Translations under genes and position numbers: made by a program
Shown: one piece after another, positions 1 to 5,736 of the stretch
Numbering within the stretch: the first letter of the stretch is position 1
Layout: each line of letters starts with the position of its first letter
The notes under the pieces: model-generated
Database searches by the model: none
Seen by the model: only the letters and a program-made list of their open reading frames with translations
Told to the model about the DNA's origin: nothing
Origin: a bacterium
GTDB taxonomy: Bacteria; Eremiobacterota; Eremiobacteria; Baltobacterales; Baltobacteraceae
DNA: 5,736 nt
Reading direction: 5' to 3'
Assembly: GCA_021781095.1 (NCBI GenBank)
Contig: JAJXXM010000115.1
Span: 1-5,736 of the forward strand

Positions 1-1
1 G

Positions 2-1948
2 GTCCTCGTGCTCGGTATCGGGAGCAACAGCACCGCGAATCTGCGTTCGCTTCTCTCCGCCGACGCAGCAAGAGCCGTGACGGTCGCCGAGATCGGCGAG
101 TTCGCCGGCGACATTGCGCGCTTTGCCGATCCCGCACTGCGCTGCATCGACGAAGCCTCGGCGTACCGACTCTACGAACGTGCTGCCGAAGAGCTTTTCG
201 CGGGCACCTGGCCGCCCGCCGAAGCGAGAATCGACGTCGAGGTCGCGGAGCTTCGTTCCCCGGAGCGCTTTCTCGAACACGCACAGCACCTTATCGAACG
301 CCTGCGACGCGCCGCGATTGCACCTCGAGAGGTTGTCGAACGCGCGGCGAAGGGTGCCGCCGCCTTTTACGCACATCCGCCGAACCTAGGCTCTCCATCG
401 CTGCTTGCCTATCTCAACGATACGGCACGCGGTTCGCTCGAAGTCGATACCGCGGAGTTGCTCCGACAGCATCGGCGCGAAATAGATCTTGCAAAGATTG
501 TTGCCGAACTCTACGCGCGTTTTGAAGCATCGCTCGAGGACGAACATCTCGCCGATCGTTGTGCGGTATTCTCGCTTGCGACGGCTTGGTTACGGAGCAA
601 TCCCGCGCCGGAGCAACGCGCCGCGTTCGCTTTCGATGCGGTCTTCGTCGACGACGCCGAGCATTGCGACGAGCGGATGCACGATTTTCTTGCCGCTCTC
701 ACCCTCGATGAATCCGCTCGTTTGATTCTGACTTGCGATGATGACGGCGCTCACCGACCCATGCAGGGTGCCCGCATCGAGCGCCTCGCCGAGGCGGAGA
801 GCGAGCATCTTACCGAGATCGTTCGCAGCGAGGTGCGCCCGACGGTCGAGCGCGCTCCCGATCGCGAACGTGAGGCGCAGCGCGTTGCCGCATGGATCGA
901 CGAACGCATCGCCGCGGGTACGCCCCCGCAGGAATGCGCGATTCTCTTACGCGACCTCGACGACGGGGCGCGTTTCGAGCAAGCATTGCACGAGCGAAAT
1001 ATCGCCACGGCTCGTGCAGGACGATGCAATCTCTTCCGTATGCCGGAGATTCTCGACGCATTCGCTCTACTCTGTTGGGTCGCCGACCCATACGCAAACG
1101 ACGCCCTGTTGCGCCTGCTCGAAAGCCCACGCCTCGCGCTCGCCGACGCGAGCATCGCGCTACTCTGCGGCAAGGCGGCGAGCGACCAGCGCTCGCTCTT
1201 TATCGATGCCGAGCGCACGAACGACGACCCTCGCCCAAAAGCGTTGCGCCTCGGCGATAACGTATTATCGGGCGCGGTCGATCCGTTGCTCGGCGAGGTG
1301 GCTCGCGAACGCGTTGCATGGTTGCGCGCGTTCCACGCCCGCAGCCGCGAATTCGTAACGCACGCGCCGTTGCTCGAGGCAATCGACCGAATTTGGGCCG
1401 AAGGACTCGCGCCATCCGTCCCGGAGAGCGCGGCGCACGAACGATCGCGAACGATCCATCTCGAAGCCTTCCGTGCGCGCATTGCGGATTGCGATGCGGA
1501 GGATGGTATCGCCGCGCTTTTCTCGCTCTGCGAACATCTGCACGATGTTGCCGAACGCGAACGAACCGAGATCGCATATCGCCGTCGAGAAGGCATCGTG
1601 ACGATCGCCGCGATCGAAGCAGCGGTCGGAATATCTTTTGATTCCGTCGCCGTACCCGGTTTGCAAGCAGGCGCGTTTCCGGCCTACTATGTACCGCCCG
1701 CCTTTCTCTTCACGCCGAGCTACGGGCTCGCGGCACGCGACAATGCGGGCGGCGAAAAAAGTTCGCGCGCGGCAAAACACGCCTACATGAATTACCGCTA
1801 TAAATTGCGCGAGCGTCATATCGAGCAGGAGCGCCGTCTCTTTGCGTTCGCCCGCTCGCGCGCGAACGCTGCGCTCCTGCTGACCGCTTCGGGGCGCCCG
1901 ACGCGCGGAGTCAACACGCCGGAGTTCCTCGAGGAGTTCCGACGTTGA
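2..1948 (+). CDS. UvrD/Rep-fold superfamily 1 helicase-like protein with degenerate motifs (5'-truncated)
   Basis: The frame is open from base 2, so the gene begins outside the window; at least 648 residues are visible. Numbering here starts at the internal GTG at base 8. The opening residues LVLGIGSNSTANLR sit where helicase motif Ia is expected (consensus LVLTFTNKAAxELR), so the Walker A loop should lie upstream. Motif II reads VFVDDAEHC (212-220) instead of VDEAQD. Motif III reads LTCDDDGAHRP (241-251) and lacks the usual Gln. The motif IV region is AILLRDLDDGARFEQAL (311-327), keeping Arg315. Motif V is AIEAAVGISF (535-544) instead of TIHxAKGLEF, followed by a well-kept VPGLQAGAFP (549-558). 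Motif VI is QERRLFAFARSRAN (607-620), keeping Arg618. The end, TPEFLEEF, matches the PSRFLEE end of UvrD-type cores, so no C-terminal nuclease domain follows. The fold assignment is firm. Loss of ATPase activity is inferred, by analogy with the inactive helicase folds of RecC and AddB. The TGA stop overlaps the next start. Confidence 0.82.
   Translation, partial: VLVLGIGSNSTANLRSLLSADAARAVTVAEIGEFAGDIARFADPALRCIDEASAYRLYERAAEELFAGTWPPAEARIDVEVAELRSPERFLEHAQHLIERLRRAAIAPREVVERAAKGAAAFYAHPPNLGSPSLLAYLNDTARGSLEVDTAELLRQHRREIDLAKIVAELYARFEASLEDEHLADRCAVFSLATAWLRSNPAPEQRAAFAFDAVFVDDAEHCDERMHDFLAALTLDESARLILTCDDDGAHRPMQGARIERLAEAESEHLTEIVRSEVRPTVERAPDREREAQRVAAWIDERIAAGTPPQECAILLRDLDDGARFEQALHERNIATARAGRCNLFRMPEILDAFALLCWVADPYANDALLRLLESPRLALADASIALLCGKAASDQRSLFIDAERTNDDPRPKALRLGDNVLSGAVDPLLGEVARERVAWLRAFHARSREFVTHAPLLEAIDRIWAEGLAPSVPESAAHERSRTIHLEAFRARIADCDAEDGIAALFSLCEHLHDVAERERTEIAYRRREGIVTIAAIEAAVGISFDSVAVPGLQAGAFPAYYVPPAFLFTPSYGLAARDNAGGEKSSRAAKHAYMNYRYKLRERHIEQERRLFAFARSRANAALLLTASGRPTRGVNTPEFLEEFRR
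1931..1936 (+). promoter_or_regulatory. Shine-Dalgarno site for the TTG-started acetyltransferase
   Basis: GAGGAG lies 8 bases before the TTG at 1945, inside the last codons of the helicase-like gene. It is what makes TTG credible as the start, because there is no in-frame ATG before residue 103 of the acetyltransferase. Confidence 0.75.
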
Positions 1949-2910
1949 CGCTCGCGCTTCGCTCCATCGACGCAGAGAGTTATTCGCGGATCGTGCTTCC
2001 GCTCACCGCGCCCCTTTGGGCCGCCGGTCGCGATTTCGAGAGCTACGCGCGCCATACGCTCGAATTAGCTCGAAGCGGCTATGGACGAAATCACTATTCG
2101 ACGATCGGGCTCTACGACGGCGCCCTCCTCTGCGCGACTTGCAAGTGCTACGAGCGAGAAGTTCGCGTCGGCGAACGAACGTTGAAGGCGCTCGGAATCG
2201 GCGCGGTCTTTACGCCCACCGAATTACGGGGGCGCGGATACGGTAGCGCGATGCTGGCAGCGCTCATGGACAGAGAGCATGCGGCGGGAAGCGATGCGCT
2301 CTACCTTTTCAGCGATATTGCGCCGGCATTTTACGAAGCGTTGGGCTTCGTCGCGTTTCCATCGCGCGTTTTTTCGCTTCGTTCGGACGACCTACCCCAT
2401 GCCAGGATGAGTATTAAACAGGCGACCCCCGAGGATCGTGCGGCAATTCGCCGGTTATTTTCGCGGCACGAACGCTCGCGCCCGTGGAGTTTCAAGCGGA
2501 CGCCGCTCTTTTGGGAGTGGCTCTACCTCCGTACGCGACACGGATCGGAGCATCCCGGCGACGACGCGCTGACCTTCGTCCTCCGCGAAGGTAGCCGTGT
2601 CGATGCGTATGTTACCGGCGTCCGCAGCGCGGCGCACGATTCATTCATCGTCGACGAACTCGGTATTCGCGACGAACGCGAGCGGGATCTCACCGCTCCG
2701 TTCTTGCGTTCGGCGGCGGGCGACTTGCGCCGCATCGTCGGCTGGCTCCCTCCCGAACCGATCCGACGCATGCTCCCGCGCGGGAGCATACGTCGCCGCA
2801 AAGACGCGATCTTCATGGTCGCGCCGCTCACACGAGCGGGGCACCTATGGGTGCGCTCATCGAGCGGCACGGGCATCGGCGATGCGGTCTGGAGTACCGA
2901 CCACATTTAG
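1945..2910 (+). CDS. GNAT-family N-acetyltransferase, two-part protein
   Basis: This 321-residue protein probably transfers an acetyl group from acetyl-CoA to an amine; the substrate is unknown. The acetyl-CoA loop (GNAT motif A) is clear as VFTPTELRGRGYGSAML (88-104), with the RxxGxG pattern at 95-100. Motif B follows as LFSDIAPAFYEALGF (121-135). The 'VFTP-x-E-x-RGRGY ... SDI ... FY-x-x-LGF' layout resembles fungal Lyc1-type lysine acetyltransferases and related bacterial GNATs, from memory of those families. From about 155 to 321 there is a second region starting IKQATPEDRAAIRRLF, which looks like the beginning of another GNAT-like unit and has no obvious acetyl-CoA loop. No signal peptide or membrane segment is seen, so it is likely cytoplasmic. 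The TTG start overlaps the upstream TGA by 4 bases (TTGA), so translation is probably coupled to the helicase-like gene. The TAG stop overlaps the dinB stop from the other strand. Confidence 0.85.
   Translation: MTLALRSIDAESYSRIVLPLTAPLWAAGRDFESYARHTLELARSGYGRNHYSTIGLYDGALLCATCKCYEREVRVGERTLKALGIGAVFTPTELRGRGYGSAMLAALMDREHAAGSDALYLFSDIAPAFYEALGFVAFPSRVFSLRSDDLPHARMSIKQATPEDRAAIRRLFSRHERSRPWSFKRTPLFWEWLYLRTRHGSEHPGDDALTFVLREGSRVDAYVTGVRSAAHDSFIVDELGIRDERERDLTAPFLRSAAGDLRRIVGWLPPEPIRRMLPRGSIRRRKDAIFMVAPLTRAGHLWVRSSSGTGIGDAVWSTDHI
2764..2795. repeat. 32-bp near-perfect inverted repeat inside the acetyltransferase gene
   Basis: The arms are 16 bases with a single mismatch (C2769 against A2790). 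The central 20 bases (2770-2789) are perfectly self-complementary: ATGCTCCCGC followed by GCGGGAGCAT. As RNA it would fold on either strand into a very GC-rich stem with a four-base GCGC loop. It encodes RRMLPRGSIRR (residues 274-284). No T-run follows it on either strand, so it is not a standard intrinsic terminator. It lies about 110 bases past the dinB stop in the minus-strand direction and about 115 bases before the acetyltransferase stop. Confidence 0.7.
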
Positions 2911-3956
2911 CGATTCCAAAGCGATAGTTGCGTCGATGGGCTCTCTCCGAGTGCCGCGACGCGCGTTCCCAACAGACGGATCGGCGCCCCATCGATCTGC
3001 GCGCGCTCCAGACAACTTCGCGCAGCGTGAAAGATCGCTTTCGCCGACTGCGTCGGTTCGCGCAGGCTCGTCTGACGCACGCGTAACGAAAAATCGGCGA
3101 ATTTCACTTTGATCCCGACGGTACGCGCCCAAAGATTCTTTCGTCGAAGATCCTCGGCGAGTTCGCGCGCCTGAACCAACAGGAGGTCGCGCAATCGGGT
3201 TGCGTCACTCACGTCGTACTCGAAGGTCTCTTCGGTGGAGATCGATTTCGTCTCGCTCGCGTCGCTGACGCTCCGCCGGTCGATACCCATCGCAAAATCG
3301 CGCATGCGTTCCCACGAGGAGCCGAAGAGCTCGATCAGCGTCGATTCATCGAGCGTGAGAATATCGGCGATTGCGGCGATGCCGCGTTCGTTTAAGCGCG
3401 CCTGCGTTTTCGGCCCGACACCCCAGAGCCGACCGACCGAGAGCGGCGCGAGGAAGAGGCGCTCTTCGCCGGGTTCGACGGCGAGAAGGCCGTCGGGTTT
3501 CGCGAGATCCGAGGCGATCTTTGCGATCATTTTCCCGCTTGCAAGCCCCGCACTCATCGTGAGCCCGCGCTCGCGAAAGACCTCGGCGCGAAATTGCGCA
3601 ACGAGCAGTTTCGCATCCTCGAACGGGATCTCACCGAGGTCGAGAAAGGCTTCATCGTGCGAAAGCGGTTCGAGAATGTGGCCGCGGGAGCGCAGGATCG
3701 CGAAGATCTCTTTTGATTCGGCACGATAGCGCTCCATCGTCGGCGGCACGACGATGAGTTCGGCGCAACGTTCGAGTGCTTGGTGGAGCGGCATCGCCGA
3801 GCGAATACCGAACGGACGCGCCTCATACGAGGCCGTCAGCACTACCGAGCGTCGATGCGAACCGGCAACGACGAGCGGACGCCCGCGCAATTCCGGGCGA
3901 TCCCGGACGGCGACGCTTGCGTAGAAGGCATCGACGTCGAGATGCGCGATCGGCAC
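2907..3956 (-). CDS. dinB: DNA polymerase IV (Y-family translesion polymerase)
   Basis: A 349-residue low-fidelity polymerase that extends across damaged template bases; the length is typical of DinB. The N-terminus HLDVDAFYASV carries the metal-binding Asp7 and the likely steric gate Tyr12. SYEAR (43-47) holds the Tyr and Arg that contact the incoming triphosphate. SHDEAFLDL (99-107) supplies Asp101 and Glu102; His100 is unusual where Ile, Val or Met is common. SDLAKPDG (149-156) contains the conserved Lys153. The helix-hairpin-helix thumb region LWGVGPKTQARLNERGI is at 177-193, and the little-finger domain covers about 235-335. The C-terminal QLSLW (343-347) matches the beta-clamp-binding consensus QL(S/D)LF. 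Start: GTG at 3956, 6 bases after the nfo stop, with a weak AAGG at 3964-3961 overlapping that stop, so translation is probably coupled. All catalytic residues are present and the enzyme is expected to be active. No LexA-type operator was recognised before it. Confidence 0.96.
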   Translation of the reverse strand: MPIAHLDVDAFYASVAVRDRPELRGRPLVVAGSHRRSVVLTASYEARPFGIRSAMPLHQALERCAELIVVPPTMERYRAESKEIFAILRSRGHILEPLSHDEAFLDLGEIPFEDAKLLVAQFRAEVFRERGLTMSAGLASGKMIAKIASDLAKPDGLLAVEPGEERLFLAPLSVGRLWGVGPKTQARLNERGIAAIADILTLDESTLIELFGSSWERMRDFAMGIDRRSVSDASETKSISTEETFEYDVSDATRLRDLLLVQARELAEDLRRKNLWARTVGIKVKFADFSLRVRQTSLREPTQSAKAIFHAARSCLERAQIDGAPIRLLGTRVAALGESPSTQLSLWNR

Positions 3957-3962
3957 GGAGCC

Positions 3963-4805
3963 TTAGGCGGCCTCTCCGTACAAGCGCAGGATCGTCGCCA
4001 TGTTGCGGACATCGTCGGCATCTTCGCCCGGCGTTTCGAGAATCGCAATCTTCTCTCGCAACTCGGCGACGCCGAGCAGCGCCCGAAACCCATTTTCCCC
4101 GATTGCGCCCTCGCCGATGTGCCAATGTCGGTCGCGATTCCCTCCCAGCGGAATCTGCGTGTCGTTGAGATGGAACATGCGCAATCGATCGAAACCGATC
4201 GTCCGATCGATCGTCTCGACAAAGCGTGCTACATCATCTTTCGTATCGATCTTATATCCGGCCGCCCATGCATGTGCGGTGTCGATACAGATGCCCAGTT
4301 GCGGGTGATCGACCGCGCGTAAGAACGCACCGAGTTCGTCGAGCGTGCCGCCGGCAAGCGCACCGGCGCCCGCAGAATTTTCGAGCACGAGGCTCACCGA
4401 GGGTGAAATCTCGGAAAGCGCCTCTTGCAGCGCCGCGACAATTCCGGCGAATCCCGCCTCACGATCGCGCTTTCCATACGAACCGAGGTGCGTGTTGACC
4501 AACGCGATGCCCGCCAGCGCGGCGACGTGCAGGTCGTGCTTGAGGAGATTTAACGAACCGCTGAAAATCCGTGGGTCTTCGCTGGCGAGATTGATGAGGT
4601 AGGGTGTATGCGTGACCGCGGGGTCCAGGTTACCGCGCGCCCGCAGCGCCGCAAAGGTTGCGAGTGCTTCGACCTTCGGAGTCGCCTGCCGGTATGCGCG
4701 CGGATTGCTTGTAAATACCTGCATCGTTGTGCAGCCCAGCGCTACCGAGCGATTTACGGCCGCCTCATACCCGTCGGCAAGCCGCATGTGCATACCGAAT
4801 CGCAT
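3963..4805 (-). CDS. nfo: Endonuclease IV (AP endonuclease, deoxyribonuclease IV)
   Basis: A 280-residue zinc enzyme that cuts the DNA backbone 5' of abasic sites in base excision repair; E. coli Nfo is 285 residues. All nine residues equivalent to the trinuclear zinc site are visible: His66 (THTPYLINLAS), His106 (VNTHLGS), Glu142 (LENSAG), Asp175 and His178 (GICIDTAHAWAAGY), His212 (MFHLND), Asp225 and His227 (DRHWHIGEG), and Glu257 (LETPG). The N-terminus MRFGMHMRLADG aligns with the family's YIGAHVSAAGG, so ATG at 4805 is chosen. The frame stays open 47 codons further upstream, but that stretch overlaps the methyltransferase gene and is not Nfo-like. A purine-rich AAAGAG (4818-4813) lies 7 bases before the ATG. 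There is 1 base between the methyltransferase stop and this start, and 6 bases to dinB downstream. This is an intact enzyme. Confidence 0.96.
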   Translation of the reverse strand: MRFGMHMRLADGYEAAVNRSVALGCTTMQVFTSNPRAYRQATPKVEALATFAALRARGNLDPAVTHTPYLINLASEDPRIFSGSLNLLKHDLHVAALAGIALVNTHLGSYGKRDREAGFAGIVAALQEALSEISPSVSLVLENSAGAGALAGGTLDELGAFLRAVDHPQLGICIDTAHAWAAGYKIDTKDDVARFVETIDRTIGFDRLRMFHLNDTQIPLGGNRDRHWHIGEGAIGENGFRALLGVAELREKIAILETPGEDADDVRNMATILRLYGEAA

Positions 4806-4806
4806 A

Positions 4807-5532
4807 CTATTTCTCTTTACGCGCGAGATAGAGATACTGCATGTAGGCATGCTGAAAGCTGCCGATATCGGGACCGAACTGCTCCTTGAACAGACGTTCC
4901 AACGTCGCGACGTAGCGACGAACCTGGTCCTCGGGGACGCCGGCATGCTCTAAACGAACGCGCTCTTCGGCGACAAATGCGGCGCGCGTCGTTACGAGGC
5001 GCCATTGAAGCACACGCAAGGTCTGGCCCACGAACGGAGCTGCATAGAATTCACGAAATCCACCGACGAGCGTCCCGGTCAGCGGATGAATATCGATCTC
5101 CCGCGCTGCTTCATCGCAGAGCGGGCGCACCGGCGATCCCGATAACGCGTGCTTCCACCAAATGGCAACGCAACCACCCGGTTTGAGAACGCGAAAAGCC
5201 TCGGCGAGCGCTTTCGTACGATCGAAAAGGTGGAAACCTTGACCGCAAATATACGCGTCGAAGCTCGCCGCCTCAAACGGCAATGCGGTGACGTCGCCGA
5301 GGCGCCAGGTCGCGGTGGGATGCAATCGGCGCGCGCGGTCGAGTACTTCGGCTTGAGTATCGATTCCGGTTACGGCGGCGCCATTGTCGATAAGCGGCGC
5401 ACTTGCATCGCCCTCACCACAACCCGCATCGAGAATCTTTCCGCGAATCGCGAGACCGAATTCGACCAACGCATCGTAGAGCGAGGTTGAATAGGATAAG
5501 GGTCGCGCGAGGGCATCGTTCTCGACCGTCAT
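4807..5532 (-). CDS. Class I SAM-dependent methyltransferase, substrate unknown
   Basis: A 241-residue soluble protein of the Methyltransf_11 type. Motif I, ILDAGCGEGDAS (33-44), is the SAM-binding glycine loop. GIDTQAEVLDRAR (56-68) contains Asp58, which should bind the SAM ribose. GDVTALPFEAASFD (79-92) is the adenine-contact region, and FRVLKPGGCVAIWW (113-126) is the classic post-strand-5 motif. The QGFHLFD stretch (98-104) and the following Trp pair recall the trans-aconitate methyltransferase/Crg1-like group that acts on small molecules, but this does not fix a substrate. No nucleic-acid-binding domain or NPPY/DPPY motif is seen, so a DNA methyltransferase is unlikely. The ATG at 5532 overlaps the scpB stop as ATGA; the GGAG at 5538-5535 is only 2 bases away, so initiation probably depends on ribosomes finishing scpB. 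The stop is 1 base before nfo. Confidence 0.88.
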   Translation of the reverse strand: MTVENDALARPLSYSTSLYDALVEFGLAIRGKILDAGCGEGDASAPLIDNGAAVTGIDTQAEVLDRARRLHPTATWRLGDVTALPFEAASFDAYICGQGFHLFDRTKALAEAFRVLKPGGCVAIWWKHALSGSPVRPLCDEAAREIDIHPLTGTLVGGFREFYAAPFVGQTLRVLQWRLVTTRAAFVAEERVRLEHAGVPEDQVRRYVATLERLFKEQFGPDIGSFQHAYMQYLYLARKEK

Positions 5533-5736
5533 TGCTCCGCTTCGCTCTCCTCTTCCGATTCGACGGCGCTGGGCTCTGATGTCGGCTCGGCATCTCCGGC
5601 GATGAGCGGCAGCGCGAGCTCGCGTGGGCGTTCGATCTCCACTTCTAAATCCGGCAGATCTTCAAGCGAGTTCAACCCGAATGACTCGAGGAAGAGCGGG
5701 GTCGTTTTATATTGCATCGGTCGGCCGACGACTTCT
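5529..5736 (-). CDS. scpB: Segregation and condensation protein B, C-terminal part (5'-truncated by window end)
   Basis: The last 68 codons are visible and the frame runs out of the right edge. The sequence EVVGRPMQYKTTPLFLESFG, followed by LNSLEDLPDL, is the hallmark end of the second winged-helix domain of ScpB (family consensus GRPxxYxTTxxFLxxFGLxxLxxLP). ScpB binds ScpA, and the complex bridges SMC heads in the bacterial condensin that compacts and segregates chromosomes. After this domain comes a tail of about 35 residues ending in a strongly acidic run (VESEEESEAEQ), which is common in ScpB proteins but variable. The ATG at 5717 is internal to the conserved motif and is not the true start. 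The TGA stop overlaps the methyltransferase ATG, placing scpB upstream in the same operon. scpA would be expected to the right of the window. Confidence 0.94.
   Translation of the reverse strand, partial: EVVGRPMQYKTTPLFLESFGLNSLEDLPDLEVEIERPRELALPLIAGDAEPTSEPSAVESEEESEAEQ

Noticed and set aside
2..50. Reading the opening GIGSNST as a Walker A loop with Lys replaced by Ser
   Set aside because: The spacing to the following region and the retained Leu-Arg fit motif Ia (LTFTNKAAxELR) without gaps. A Walker A loop would need more residues before the motif Ib-like stretch. The alternative cannot be excluded because the upstream sequence is missing.
738..1358. 206-codon open frame on the plus strand
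   Set aside because: It is out of frame within the helicase-like gene, Arg/Ala/Ser-rich, and has no motif.
751..1596. 281-codon open frame on the minus strand
   Set aside because: It is antisense to the helicase-like gene. The product is rich in Arg and Ser with no recognisable domain, as expected from a shadow frame in high-GC coding DNA.
2764..2795. Calling the inverted repeat a standard intrinsic terminator
   Set aside because: There is no T-run on either side and it lies inside a coding sequence, so it is listed as a repeat only.
2597..3112. 171-codon plus-strand open frame across the convergent junction
   Set aside because: It overlaps the acetyltransferase out of frame and runs antisense to dinB. 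Its composition is low-complexity Ser/Arg/Ala.
3780..4322. 180-codon plus-strand open frame spanning the nfo-dinB junction
   Set aside because: It is antisense to two genes with all catalytic residues conserved. The product has no recognisable domain.
1..5736. tRNA, rRNA, riboswitch, CRISPR, insertion sequence or defence system
   Set aside because: The window is almost wholly filled by coding sequence with recognised family features. No repeated spacers, transposase motifs or structured RNA regions were seen.

Overview
The window is a compact, high-GC bacterial chromosome segment. It is essentially all coding, with no gap longer than 6 bases between genes. Genes form two converging groups whose stop codons overlap at 2907-2910. 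I see no RNA gene, insertion sequence, CRISPR array, attachment site or origin. The organism cannot be named from this sequence. High GC, GTG/TTG starts and an SMC-ScpAB system fit many groups (for example Eremiobacterota-like candidate phyla, Chloroflexi or Actinobacteria). Any placement would be a guess.

Plus strand, 2-2910. First comes the C-terminal part (at least 648 residues) of a UvrD/Rep-fold superfamily 1 helicase-like protein. Its start lies left of the window and its visible helicase motifs are badly eroded. It overlaps by 4 bases a TTG-started GNAT-type acetyltransferase, whose start is fixed by a GAGGAG ribosome binding site.

Minus strand, 5736-2907 (transcribed right to left). 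The order is the C-terminal end of scpB (SMC-associated condensation protein B), a small class I SAM-dependent methyltransferase, endonuclease IV (nfo) and DNA polymerase IV (dinB). Junctions are a 4-base ATGA overlap, a 1-base gap and a 6-base gap, which strongly suggests one translationally coupled operon.

The theme is DNA maintenance. ScpB acts in chromosome organisation, Nfo incises abasic sites, and DinB copies past lesions and carries a clamp-binding tail. The helicase-like protein may be a non-motor partner in recombination or repair. The methyltransferase and acetyltransferase have no substrate readable from sequence. I did not find a clearly novel system. The best points to follow up are the motif-degenerate helicase, the nfo-dinB coupling downstream of scpB, and a 32-bp near-perfect inverted repeat inside the acetyltransferase gene near the convergent junction.
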